64,000 bases of DNA, from positions 62,001-126,000 of IMG/VR virus record IMGVR_UViG_3300035188_001312; one strand, given 5' to 3'. Made by a program: the position numbers and the translations under genes. Origin of the DNA: a virus. Positions 45,302 through 53,904 of this stretch are shown here, piece by piece; within the stretch, counting starts at the first letter, position 1; each line of letters starts with the position of its first letter. The notes beneath the pieces were generated by a model. The model did no database searches, had not been told where the DNA came from, and was given only the letters and a program-made list of their open reading frames with translations.

Positions 45302-46543
45302 ATGATTAAAGACATTATATTGTGTGCAAATACCCCAAAGGTATCTAGTGGAACTACATATGCGAGTAGTTCAAATACTACCGCTAGTACAAACCGTGGA
45401 ACTCCAGTATCACAAGCCTTTAATACATCGGGATCATATTTTATATTTGGGACAACATCTGCTGGAAACTACTTACAGGTATCATTTGGATTTGCAGTAT
45501 CCGTTACACAGGTAACATATCGAAATGCTGTTGGTAGTAGCTGGGCACCAACAAGTGTAAAAATTAGGTATAGTAATGATGGCAGTACATGGAATGATGC
45601 TGTCACTTACTCTGATAACGCCAGTACATCTTTACAAACTATATCTGTATCTGGTGGTTCTGGTTCTTATTGGCAGTTATACCAAAATAGTAGCACTCGT
45701 GCTGGTAGTGGTGGTTATGAGTGGCACATGGATAGTTTTTCTATGACTGGTTCGTATGGATTAGTTAATGGTCAGATTTCTTATACTGTTCCAGGTACTT
45801 ATACATGGGTTTGTCCGCAAGGAATAACTAGTGTTTGTGCAGTTGCTATTGGTGGTGGTAGTGGAGGCTGTCATTATACTGGTGGTGCTGGTGGCGGTTT
45901 ATCTTACCAAAATAATATTTCTGTAACGCCAGGTCAATCTTATACTGTAGTTGTAGGTGCAGGTGCGGTTGGTACAGGTTGGACTTATGGAAAAGGTGGC
46001 GATAGTAGTGTTTTTGGTATGGTTGCTGGTGGCGGTGGTACAATCGGAGGTTTAGGTTATAATTCTACTCCACCTGGTGGTGTTGGTAATGCTGGAACTG
46101 GTGGGTTAGGAGAGGGTTATTTTAGAAATAATTCTGTCTACAATGTTGGTGGTAGTGGTGCTGGTGGTTACGGATACAATGGTGGCGTAGGTACATATAT
46201 CACTAGTTCACATGGTAATGGAAATGGTGGTGGTGGTACTGGTATTTTTGGTGGTACTGTTGGTGGATCTGGTGGTACATATGGGTTTGGTAATGCTGGA
46301 TATACTGGAAGCGGTGGTGCTGGTGGATCTGGTGGTACATCCGGTGGATTAGTAACTGGGTGGACAACAGACAGTAGTGCAAGTAGTGGTTCTGGTACAC
46401 CTGGCAGTGGCGGTTTATACGGTGGTGGTGGTGGTTCTGGATGTGGATATGGGTATGTTAGTTCCACTGGTGGAAATGGTGCTATACGTATCATCTGGGG
46501 TGCTGGTCGTGCGTTCCCAAATACATTAACTGGAGACTTATAA
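45302..46543 (+). CDS. Glycine-rich adhesin 1 with a discoidin-like domain
   Basis: 413 residues. N-terminal MIKDIIL is shared with two later adhesins. Residues 10-155 resemble an F5/8-type (discoidin) domain: FGFAVSVTQVTYRN, VKIRYSNDGSTWNDA, YWQLYQNSS. YTVPGTYTWVCPQG then leads into about 220 residues that are mostly Gly/Ser/Thr/Tyr, like the polyglycine sandwich of gp38-type adhesins. Likely a receptor-binding tip. GGAG precedes the ATG. Confidence 0.72.
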   Translation: MIKDIILCANTPKVSSGTTYASSSNTTASTNRGTPVSQAFNTSGSYFIFGTTSAGNYLQVSFGFAVSVTQVTYRNAVGSSWAPTSVKIRYSNDGSTWNDAVTYSDNASTSLQTISVSGGSGSYWQLYQNSSTRAGSGGYEWHMDSFSMTGSYGLVNGQISYTVPGTYTWVCPQGITSVCAVAIGGGSGGCHYTGGAGGGLSYQNNISVTPGQSYTVVVGAGAVGTGWTYGKGGDSSVFGMVAGGGGTIGGLGYNSTPPGGVGNAGTGGLGEGYFRNNSVYNVGGSGAGGYGYNGGVGTYITSSHGNGNGGGGTGIFGGTVGGSGGTYGFGNAGYTGSGGAGGSGGTSGGLVTGWTTDSSASSGSGTPGSGGLYGGGGGSGCGYGYVSSTGGNGAIRIIWGAGRAFPNTLTGDL

Positions 46544-46827
46544 TGGATATGTATATTGAAGTTAACGATGGTGTTATTCATGGACATCCAATACTTGCAG
46601 ATAATTTGGGTTATTTAGGGTTAGATCTACACAACTTACCAAGTAATTATGTAAAATATATCAGAGATGATCATTCTATCTCACCTACAAATGTAAAATC
46701 CGGGCAGTGGTTGGAGTATATTAAAGAATATAATCCTGAATTGGGGGTTGTATTTGAGTATGCTTTAGTTTTGGGAAATCCTGATTCTGATGCAAATCAT
46801 ATACCACCTGCATTACAAACAAATTAA
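46543..46827 (+). CDS. Small hypothetical protein in the adhesin operon
   Basis: 94 residues; its ATG overlaps the adhesin stop (TAATG), so translation is coupled. ILADNLGYLGLDLHNLPSNY and GVVFEYALVLGNP show no known motif. A helper for the glycine-rich adhesin is plausible by position. Confidence 0.55.
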   Translation: MDMYIEVNDGVIHGHPILADNLGYLGLDLHNLPSNYVKYIRDDHSISPTNVKSGQWLEYIKEYNPELGVVFEYALVLGNPDSDANHIPPALQTN

Positions 46828-46847
46828 TTTTAAAAGGGAAAACTATT

Positions 46848-47363
46848 ATGCAAATTGCAATTATCGACAACGGTCAAGTCATTAAATTAGGCTACTATAA
46901 ATCATTATTTCCAAATGTATCTTTTCCAACAACTGGACCTGATGCAGAATTTTTACAAGCTAATTCGGCTTTAGAAGTTACTGTTTGGAAACCAACAACA
47001 GCAACACAAAAATTAGTTGCATCCGAACCTTATGTTGAAGGAAATTTTGTTTATACTGTTAGAGTAGAAGACAAAACTGCAGAAGAACTTGCTGCAGAAA
47101 CAGCTTCAGTAGAAGCAAAAAAAGATGCACAAACAGTATCAATGAAACAAGCAAGAATTGCTCTTTCAAGACAAGGATTGTTAGATGATGTTACTGCTGC
47201 ATTATCATTAATTGAAGGTCAAGTTGGTGAAGAAGCAAGAATTGCTTGGGAATTTGCTACAGAAGTAAAACGTGGTGATAAAGTGTTAAAATCTGTGGCT
47301 TATGCTTTAAGCTGGGATGAAAGTAAATTAGATGAATTGTTTGAATTAGCTACAACAATTTAA
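46848..47363 (+). CDS. Tail fibre assembly-helper-like protein 1
   Basis: 171 residues. The C-terminal 75 residues, with SMKQARIALSRQGLLDDV, EARIAWEFATEVKRGDK and LDELFELA, follow the pattern of phage fibre-chaperone-type proteins (QARLAL...GLLD...W...Y). The N-terminal half is beta-rich. AAAGGG precedes the start. The gene at 48499 has the same C-terminal domain after an unrelated N-terminus. Confidence 0.65.
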   Translation: MQIAIIDNGQVIKLGYYKSLFPNVSFPTTGPDAEFLQANSALEVTVWKPTTATQKLVASEPYVEGNFVYTVRVEDKTAEELAAETASVEAKKDAQTVSMKQARIALSRQGLLDDVTAALSLIEGQVGEEARIAWEFATEVKRGDKVLKSVAYALSWDESKLDELFELATTI

Positions 47364-47378
47364 TAATGTTAAAAAAAT

Positions 47379-47417
47379 AAAACCCCATACAAACTTAATT
47401 GTTTTTATGGGGTTTTT
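47379..47417 (+). terminator. Rho-independent terminator
   Basis: AACCCCAT and ATGGGGTT arms, then T5. It closes the first adhesin unit. Confidence 0.85.
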
Positions 47418-47479
47418 CATGCCATCATCAAATCTTAAATTATTTCCGTGTAACCAAAAATCATATATTTTCAAAAATT

Positions 47480-47526
47480 TAACTGTCCTAACTGAGCGGA
47501 TATGTCTTTCGGCAGGAGTGGATAAA
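47480..47526 (-). repeat. Divergent relative of the 52-nt hairpin element
   Basis: On the minus strand: TTTATCC, then TCCTGCCGAAAGAC, then a weak TCC/GGA hairpin. It shares the CTxTRCCGAAA core with copies A-C but not the stem sequence. Confidence 0.35.
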
Positions 47527-47528
47527 TA
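47521..47528 (+). promoter_or_regulatory. Late promoter (GATAAATA) of adhesin 2
   Basis: 34 bases before the ATG at 47562. It overlaps, on the other strand, the TTTAT end of the hairpin-element relative. Confidence 0.6.
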
Positions 47529-47561
47529 AGATTGAAATAATAATTTAGAGGGATATGTTTT

Positions 47562-48473
47562 ATGATTAAACAACTTATAATGGGTGTTGGTGATAGCACT
47601 TCTGGTGGGGGTGCGACGTTATTTACTTTTTCATCATTCACTTTTACAAACGCCTCATCAACTGGACGAAATGGCCCAACATTAGCTCAATGTACATCTG
47701 CCTATTCTACTCAACCATGGGTATCTAGCACTGCAAATTTTAATATGGTAACACAAGGAATACAGTTATGGACTGTTCCCTCAACTGGAACATATCGTAT
47801 ACTCGCAACTGGTGCTGCTGGAGCACAAAGTAATCCAAAAGCATATACTGCAGGTGGTAATGGTGGTTCGGCACAAGGAGATTTTACTTTAACATCTGGA
47901 ACTATACTAGCAATCCTTGTTGGACAAATGGGAACTATACCACAAACATATTCTGGTGGTTGGGCTGCAGGTAGTGGTGGTGGTGGTTCATTTGTAGTAT
48001 TGAATTCATCAAATACTCCATTAATTGTTGGAGCAGGTGGTGGCGGTGGTGGTGATGATGGTGCTACGTACCAAACATTTCAACAAGGTGGACAAGGATC
48101 GGTTGTTACGAATTATACTGGCTCAAATGGACTTGCAGGTAACAATGGTGGTGGTAATGGTGGGGCTGCAGGTGGTGGTTTCAATAATAATGGTGTTAGT
48201 GGTTATAACAAAGTTGGTGGTCTTTCTTATCTGAATGGTGGCACTGGTGGTAATGGAAATGTTGATTATCCATCTGGACAGATTGGAGGATTTGGTGGTG
48301 GCGGTCAGGGTGGTGGTTGTCCTGGCGGTGGTGGTGGTGGTTTTATAGGTGGGGCATATGGTCCAGGAAACGTAAGTGGACGTGGTGCAACCCATTTTAA
48401 TTCCGGTTCAAACCAAATAAATACAACTGGTGGTAATAGTGGGCATGGTTTCGTCACTATTACAAAATTATAA
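47562..48473 (+). CDS. Glycine-rich adhesin 2
   Basis: 303 residues. It begins MIKQLIMGVGDS, similar to adhesins 1 and 3. After a Ser/Thr-rich region, LWTVPSTGTYRILATGAAG enters a Gly-rich half (AGGGGGGDDGA, NNGGGNGGAAGG) ending HGFVTITKL, a layout shared with glycine-rich phage adhesins and some animal-type glycine-rich lectins. Expected at the fibre tip. GAGGG precedes the ATG. Confidence 0.7.
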   Translation: MIKQLIMGVGDSTSGGGATLFTFSSFTFTNASSTGRNGPTLAQCTSAYSTQPWVSSTANFNMVTQGIQLWTVPSTGTYRILATGAAGAQSNPKAYTAGGNGGSAQGDFTLTSGTILAILVGQMGTIPQTYSGGWAAGSGGGGSFVVLNSSNTPLIVGAGGGGGGDDGATYQTFQQGGQGSVVTNYTGSNGLAGNNGGGNGGAAGGGFNNNGVSGYNKVGGLSYLNGGTGGNGNVDYPSGQIGGFGGGGQGGGCPGGGGGGFIGGAYGPGNVSGRGATHFNSGSNQINTTGGNSGHGFVTITKL

Positions 48474-48498
48474 TAAAAGATTAAAAAGGGGAAAATCT

Positions 48499-49080
48499 AT
48501 GTATATTAATACATTAACAAAAGAAACATATAACACATTGGATGACATAAGAACAAGTTTTAGTAGTATATCCTTACCCACAAATTTAACAGATTCAGTA
48601 TTGTTAACATTTAATATTGTAGAAGTATTAAATTTACCAGAACCTCAAGTTACAGATTTACAAGTTGCAATCGAAACAAATGATGTAGAATTGGCAAATG
48701 ATGGAAATTATGTACAAAAATGGGTTATTACTGATAAGTTTGCAACTTATACTAATTTTCAAGGGGTAATTGTTACTAAAGAAGAACAGGAACAAAATTT
48801 TTTATTAGATAAAAATAAACTACGAGTTCCTTATGCGATTACACCTATACAAGCAAGAATGGGCTTTTTAAATGTTGGTTTACTTGATAAGGTAGAGACT
48901 TTAATAAATGCAGATAAAGTTAAAACTATTTGGTGGGAATACTCATTAGAAATTCATCGCAACAACGAACATATTTTAAGTTTAACACAGGCATTAAATT
49001 TAACTGATACAGAAATGGATGATATTTTTATTTCTGGTAGAAATTTGGTTCCAGACGTTCTCGCAGATGTTGTTCAGTAA
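48499..49080 (+). CDS. Tail fibre assembly-helper-like protein 2
   Basis: 193 residues from the ATG at 48499, preceded by AAAAGGGG; a longer frame from 48430 would overlap adhesin 2. The C-terminal domain (IQARMGFLNVGLLDKV, WWEYSLEIHRNNE, DTEMDDIF) matches the gene at 46848. Each glycine-rich adhesin thus has its own helper downstream. Confidence 0.65.
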   Translation: MYINTLTKETYNTLDDIRTSFSSISLPTNLTDSVLLTFNIVEVLNLPEPQVTDLQVAIETNDVELANDGNYVQKWVITDKFATYTNFQGVIVTKEEQEQNFLLDKNKLRVPYAITPIQARMGFLNVGLLDKVETLINADKVKTIWWEYSLEIHRNNEHILSLTQALNLTDTEMDDIFISGRNLVPDVLADVVQ

Positions 49081-49107
49081 ATAACATTCTGTTATAATTG
49101 ACATTTT

Positions 49108-49145
49108 GTCCCCACTCAAAATTAAATTTGTCTGGGGATTTTTTG
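49108..49145 (+). terminator. Rho-independent terminator
   Basis: GTCCCCA and TGGGGA arms over an AT-rich loop, then T6. Confidence 0.8.
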
Positions 49146-49153
49146 TGCTCGCC

Positions 49154-49161
49154 GATAAATA
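49154..49161 (+). promoter_or_regulatory. Late promoter (GATAAATA) of adhesin 3
   Basis: 27 bases before the ATG at 49188. Confidence 0.6.
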
Positions 49162-49187
49162 ATTTTTAATATAATGTGGAGTATAAA

Positions 49188-51875
49188 ATGATTAAAGATA
49201 TTATTTTGGGTGTTGAATCACCATATACAGTAAGTGGTAGTAGTGCTGGTGATAAAAATTGGGATAAAGTAAGTTTATTATTGAATGGGGATGATTTGTT
49301 TGATCATTCATCAAATACTAAAACTATAAGCAATACATTAACAACCGTTAACAATGCAACAAAAAAATTTGGTAGTGGCAGTTTATCATTTTCATCTTTA
49401 GCAACTATGGTTGTACATTCACCTTCTGATAATTTAATAAATTGGTTTTCTGGTGGGACTTATACTTTTGAATGTTGGGTTTATCCTACATCAATAACAG
49501 ATGCAAATTCTGGTGGATCGTTAGTTGGAAATGGGTGTTCGGATGGATCTAATGGATATAATTATTGGTCATTTGGACCTAAGTCTGATGGTAGACTCGG
49601 TTTGTATTATTATACAGGTGGGTTAAACAATGTTTATTCAAACTCAACAATCCCGTTTAATGCTTGGACTCATATTGCTTTCACATGTGATGGAACTAAT
49701 ATAAAATTTTGGATAAATGGCAACTTAGATACCAATACCACCATAGTAGGTTCGCCACAAATTTCTAATGCTGCAAACACTGGTGATTTTTCTATGGGTA
49801 GATTAGCCGCAGGTGTATTTAGTGGTTACGTTGACGATGTTCGAATTACAAAAGGTATTGATAGATATACAGCTAATTTTACGCCACCAACAGCAGCATT
49901 GCCAACTTCCATGTTTGTGGCTGATTCATCAGCAACACCTGTTTCTGATCCCAATACATCAAAATATGTTTCTTTGTTATTAAATGGCGATGGTACAAAT
50001 GGTTCACAAAATAACACTTTCATTGATGGTAGTGTTAACAATGTAACCATTACTAAGTATGGTGATGCTACTCAAGGTTCTTTTAGTCCTTTCGGTAATT
50101 CGTGGAGTGTTTATTTTGATGGCAATGGGGATTATTTAAGTTTGCAAAATAGTGTTACCAATCAACCAGGCAATGGAGATTTTACTATAGAATGTTGGGT
50201 TAACGTAGATTACATTTCTTCGTATCAAATTATATTTTGTAAAGGTGAAGGGATAACTTCGGGTGAAATGTTTTTTGCTGTTACTGCATCTGGTTATATT
50301 GTATTGTATAACCCCTCAGTAACAAGTTCAAATACAATTACTCCAGGTTTATGGAATCATGTAGCATTAGTTAGACAATCCGGAGTAATAAAAATATTCG
50401 TAAATGGTGTTGGTGGGACAGGTGTAAATGATTCGACAAATTTCAATTCTACAAGCTATTTTAATTTAGGAGATAGAAATGCAGGTGCTAGTTATTTAAA
50501 CTATCCGTTAAAGGGTGCAATATCAAATTTTAGAATGGTGAAAGGTAGTGCACTTTATACTGCTAACTTTACACCATCTACAGCACCATTAGTTGCAGTA
50601 ACGGGAACAACATTATTGATGTGTCAATCAAACGGGTTTATTGATAACAGCTCTAATAATTCTTTGATTACTGTTTATGGTGAAACTAAAATTATTAAAA
50701 GTAGTCCATTTCCCGAAATATATGATAAGAATGTTCATGGAGGCAGTGTTTATTTTGATGGAACTGGTGATTATTTGAGTATGCCTAGTTCTGCTAATTA
50801 TGCGTTTGATACCAGTGATTTTACAGTGGAAGCCTGGGTTAACCCAGCTACTGTTGGGTTATTGTGTGTTTTTCAATGTAGAGATACTGCATCTAATGGT
50901 ATGTGGTTGGGATTATATAATGGTAACGTATTTTGGTATGATTCGGCAATTGGTACATGGAGTGGTACTGCGGTAAAATTAAATAGCTGGACACATTTAG
51001 CTTGGTCGAGAAATTCTAGTACATGCAGAATGTTTGTAAATGGTGATGATGTTGGAGTTACAAAAACATCAAATGCAAATTATACAAGCACTAATGCGAA
51101 AATAAGTTATGATGCTAGTAATAATGGTAATTATTTTAATGGTTATATTTCAAATTTGCGAGCAGTAAAAGGAACCGCACTTTACACTGTAAATTTTACA
51201 CCAGGTACAAGTCCATTAAGTCAGGTATCCAATACGATTTTACTGTTAAAATTTGATAATGCCGGGATTTATGATGCAATAGGTAAAAACGATTTAATAA
51301 CTTATGGCAACTCTCAAATTAGTACAACCCAAAAGAAATATGGTACAGGTGCTATGTATTTTGATGGTAGTAGTTATGTAAAAATTCCAACTAGTGTTGG
51401 TGGAGATTTAGATTTTCAATCTATTGATTTTACTATAGAATTTTGGGCAAATAGTCCAATGAGTGCAAATCAAGGATGGGTTGATAAGTGGGGAAGTAGT
51501 AGTAGCAGATCTGTGTTCATAGGATACTCAAATTCATCACCTAGTTCAGGTGTGAATTTTAACTGGACTACTAATGGTACTAATTGGAGTGCAATTAATT
51601 CTTTATCTATCCCATCTGCAAATGTATGGCATCATTACGCTGCAATTAGAAATGGTAATACATTAAACTTTTTTATTGATGGTGTTTCTCAAGGTACTGC
51701 ATCGATAAGTGGTTCTATATATTCTAGTTCATCACCGTTTATTATTGGTTGTAATGGTGAAACACTAGGTTCTAGTTGGTATTATACGGGGTATATTGAT
51801 GATTTGCGTATAATCAAAGGGAAAGCACTTTATACTGCAAATTTTACCCCTCCATCTGCACCATTATCATTATAA
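49188..51875 (+). CDS. LamG-like multidomain adhesin 3
   Basis: 895 residues from the ATG at 49188 (GGAG 7 bases upstream). It begins MIKDIILGVESP, shared with adhesin 1. Four concanavalin-A/LamG-like domains of about 200 residues follow. Each has a start like VSLLLNGD or ILLLKFDN, a core like FTIECWVNV or FTVEAWVNP, a centre like WNHVALVR or WTHLAWSR, and an end like ALYTANFTPPTAPL. Such domains bind carbohydrate, so a glycan receptor on the host surface is likely. Confidence 0.8.
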   Translation: MIKDIILGVESPYTVSGSSAGDKNWDKVSLLLNGDDLFDHSSNTKTISNTLTTVNNATKKFGSGSLSFSSLATMVVHSPSDNLINWFSGGTYTFECWVYPTSITDANSGGSLVGNGCSDGSNGYNYWSFGPKSDGRLGLYYYTGGLNNVYSNSTIPFNAWTHIAFTCDGTNIKFWINGNLDTNTTIVGSPQISNAANTGDFSMGRLAAGVFSGYVDDVRITKGIDRYTANFTPPTAALPTSMFVADSSATPVSDPNTSKYVSLLLNGDGTNGSQNNTFIDGSVNNVTITKYGDATQGSFSPFGNSWSVYFDGNGDYLSLQNSVTNQPGNGDFTIECWVNVDYISSYQIIFCKGEGITSGEMFFAVTASGYIVLYNPSVTSSNTITPGLWNHVALVRQSGVIKIFVNGVGGTGVNDSTNFNSTSYFNLGDRNAGASYLNYPLKGAISNFRMVKGSALYTANFTPSTAPLVAVTGTTLLMCQSNGFIDNSSNNSLITVYGETKIIKSSPFPEIYDKNVHGGSVYFDGTGDYLSMPSSANYAFDTSDFTVEAWVNPATVGLLCVFQCRDTASNGMWLGLYNGNVFWYDSAIGTWSGTAVKLNSWTHLAWSRNSSTCRMFVNGDDVGVTKTSNANYTSTNAKISYDASNNGNYFNGYISNLRAVKGTALYTVNFTPGTSPLSQVSNTILLLKFDNAGIYDAIGKNDLITYGNSQISTTQKKYGTGAMYFDGSSYVKIPTSVGGDLDFQSIDFTIEFWANSPMSANQGWVDKWGSSSSRSVFIGYSNSSPSSGVNFNWTTNGTNWSAINSLSIPSANVWHHYAAIRNGNTLNFFIDGVSQGTASISGSIYSSSSPFIIGCNGETLGSSWYYTGYIDDLRIIKGKALYTANFTPPSAPLSL

Positions 51876-51890
51876 TTTTTAGTTTGATTA

Positions 51891-51928
51891 ATACCCTTCA
51901 TATCGATTAAGATGGGAAGGGTATTTTT
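51891..51928 (+). terminator. Rho-independent terminator
   Basis: ATACCCTTC and GAAGGGTAT arms, then T5. It closes the adhesin region and lies just before the end of a convergent small gene. Confidence 0.85.
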
Positions 51929-51930
51929 AA

Positions 51931-52107
51931 TTAACTGATATTATACTTAGAAGGGTAGATTAAGGTTATAACAAAATGAGGATATTTTTTATCAACAATT
52001 TTCCTAACATCCTGTGGATTATCAGCAATAATTGCAAAATGGGTCTCTGAACTAGGAGTTGTATCTTTGTTATATCTACCAAAAACTTCAAAACTACTTT
52101 TACACAT
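51931..52107 (-). CDS. Small hypothetical protein, 58 residues
   Basis: It begins MCKSSFEVFGRYNKDTTP and ends YPSKYNIS. AGAGGG lies 8 bases before the ATG. It follows RNase HII by 33 bases on the same strand, so probably one operon. The composition (HFAIIADNPQDVRKIV) is protein-like. No family recognised. Confidence 0.55.
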   Translation of the reverse strand: MCKSSFEVFGRYNKDTTPSSETHFAIIADNPQDVRKIVDKKYPHFVITLIYPSKYNIS

Positions 52108-52140
52108 AACAATCGGCCCTCTAAAAAATAATTTAACTTA

Positions 52141-52755
52141 TCAAAATAATATATCTGTTGTTTTTTGATTTTTGAATTCTTGTAATTCTTTTACATTATA
52201 TGACATGCGATGTACTTCACAATAACCATAATTTTTTATAGCAGAAATATGTTCTTTGGTAGCATAACCAACATTATTTAAAAAATTATAATTTGGATAT
52301 TTTTTATGATGTTCACTCATAAGTGAATCTTTAGTATGTTTTGCGATGATAGATGCTGCACCAACACCTTTTACTAATGCGTCTGCTTTTATTAACGTTG
52401 TTAAGTTTTTATTGGTTACACCGAACGTTTTATTTCCATCATATAAGTAATTTTCATTTTTACCAAAATGGTCAATAATATTCTCTAATGATCTTTTAAT
52501 CATTGCAGACAATCCAAACACATCAATATCTTTTGCAGTTGTTATTACTGAAAAATATTCACTATTAGATTTGATTTTATCAACTAAGTCATTTCGTTGT
52601 TTAGTGGATAATTTTTTAGAATCATTAGCAAAAGAAACATCACCAGTTATTTTTAATCCAGTAAATACCATTTCAGCTGCTAAACACCCTCTACCTGCTT
52701 CGTCTATGAATACATAATTCTTATAAATTTCATCATAATTTGTTACATCAATCAT
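52141..52755 (-). CDS. rnhB: Ribonuclease HII
   Basis: 204 residues, the normal length. FIDEAGRGCLA holds the D-E-G-R-G motif (D18, E19), DSKKLS follows, LYDGNK and LIKADALVKGVGAASIIAKHTRD-like sequence carry the other acidic residues, and NNVGYATKEHISAI with EVHRMSYN ends the fold. It removes RNA from RNA-DNA hybrids, such as primers or single ribonucleotides. Phages more often carry RNase H of another type (T4 Rnh), so this is a less usual choice. Confidence 0.93.
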   Translation of the reverse strand: MIDVTNYDEIYKNYVFIDEAGRGCLAAEMVFTGLKITGDVSFANDSKKLSTKQRNDLVDKIKSNSEYFSVITTAKDIDVFGLSAMIKRSLENIIDHFGKNENYLYDGNKTFGVTNKNLTTLIKADALVKGVGAASIIAKHTKDSLMSEHHKKYPNYNFLNNVGYATKEHISAIKNYGYCEVHRMSYNVKELQEFKNQKTTDILF

Positions 52756-52862
52756 AGATTATATCCTTATTTCTAAAAAATTACCCGTTAATATTTATTT
52801 AACATTTTTTCAGATTCACTGAAAAACTTTCAACAGTCGACAATTTTTTTTGTTATCAAATT

Positions 52863-53068
52863 TTAAACATTATCCCATTGTAAACCTTCTACTAATTTTT
52901 CTACAGCTAGATTTTTGGCTTTAGATTCACACATCATATCTGCCCACGATAGATGAGTTAAAGCCCAATCATTAACAGCTATATTCCAGTAGAAATCGGA
53001 ATGAGCACGCAATTTGGATTTAGTGTAACCGGCGGCAACTAATGAAGGTAAATCTGGAAAACTCCAGT
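52863..53068 (-). pseudogene. Coding-like remnant without a start codon
   Basis: On the minus strand about 68 codons stay open up to a TAA at 52863-52865. They read as protein (FPDLPSLVAAGYTKSKL, HSDFYWNIAVNDWALTHLSW). No ATG, GTG or TTG lies at the beginning of the frame; the first TTG is about 20 codons in. The upstream side begins with CTGGAGTTTTCCAG, a small hairpin that contains the only GGAG. A perfect promoter lies about 20 bases before this. It may be a decayed gene, or a gene with an unusual start. Confidence 0.4.
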
Positions 53069-53086
53069 TAAAAAAAGAATATAAAT

Positions 53087-53115
53087 ATTATACCATATAT
53101 CTTTAACTGTGTCAA
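53087..53115 (-). promoter_or_regulatory. Consensus sigma70 promoter
   Basis: TTGACA (53115-53110), 17 bases, TATAAT (53092-53087) with TG before it, on the minus strand. It is the best host-type promoter in the window and would serve the remnant, RNase HII and the small gene downstream. Confidence 0.85.
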
Positions 53116-53139
53116 GATATGTTACCAATTGTTTTAGTT

Positions 53140-53460
53140 TCACCATTCAATCATGACTTTGGTGTTGATTTGAGTATTGCGTAAAGCATGTTCGACATAA
53201 ACAACATCAAAATTTCGACTTAACATTTCTATACAAATTAAACGAGTTAACACTTTTCTATGTTGTTCATCTGAAACGATAAAAGTGTGATTTCCATCAT
53301 GTATAGTGTTTGTTGAAATGTTAAAGCCCACTGCATTCCTTGAAGGTTTAATAGCTAATATCATCGATTTTATTTCATCGAGAATTGATGAAAATCCCTC
53401 ATAGTAACAATCTTTTGATGGTGGTTCGGGGGTTTTTCTAAGTGCGTCAGCATTTATCAT
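53140..53460 (-). CDS. Hypothetical protein, 106 residues
   Basis: FSSILDEIKSMILAIKPS and LTRLICIEMLSRNFDVVYVEHAL show alternating helices and strands. No family recognised. AGGATATT-like sequence precedes the start. It follows a 115-residue unknown gene by 22 bases. Confidence 0.55.
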   Translation of the reverse strand: MINADALRKTPEPPSKDCYYEGFSSILDEIKSMILAIKPSRNAVGFNISTNTIHDGNHTFIVSDEQHRKVLTRLICIEMLSRNFDVVYVEHALRNTQINTKVMIEW

Positions 53461-53482
53461 TTTTTGAATATCCTACTAATTT

Positions 53483-53830
53483 TCACATCATTGCAAATGA
53501 TAAACTATTTAAGATTTGCAATGATGTTTTATTTAATGCATATTGAAAGTTGGTGTTGTCAAAATTTAAAAGTTCCCATAGAGTTAAATCTATATCACCA
53601 CCACACACAGTCATATTTTTAAATGCACTACTAAACGTATATTCGATTTCTGATATTAAATACTGTTTAGTAAAGTCCTCATCACATTCTTTAACCACAT
53701 GATTAACACATTCGTTAAAATGTGGGCAAATTTTTGAATAATGTCCATCAAACATTTTTATCAGTGCATTATCACCCGAAGTTTGATTTCTTAAACTTAA
53801 TTCAGAGTATAAAATAGCAAAATAATTCAT
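53483..53830 (-). CDS. Hypothetical protein, 115 residues
   Basis: Helical, with four Cys (CPHFNECVNHVVKEC), which might bind metal. AAAAGGT lies before the start. Same strand and close spacing with the neighbours. Function unknown. Confidence 0.55.
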   Translation of the reverse strand: MNYFAILYSELSLRNQTSGDNALIKMFDGHYSKICPHFNECVNHVVKECDEDFTKQYLISEIEYTFSSAFKNMTVCGGDIDLTLWELLNFDNTNFQYALNKTSLQILNSLSFAMM

Positions 53831-53904
53831 GTAGTTTTTTACCTTTTTTTGACGTTTTTTGTATTTAGTGGATATAGTTAAAAATTCTTTTGATTAAAAA
53901 ATTT

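Noticed and set aside
46168-46587. Proline-rich minus-strand ORF
   Set aside because: Pro codons are the complement of the Gly codons of adhesin 1. It is not a gene.
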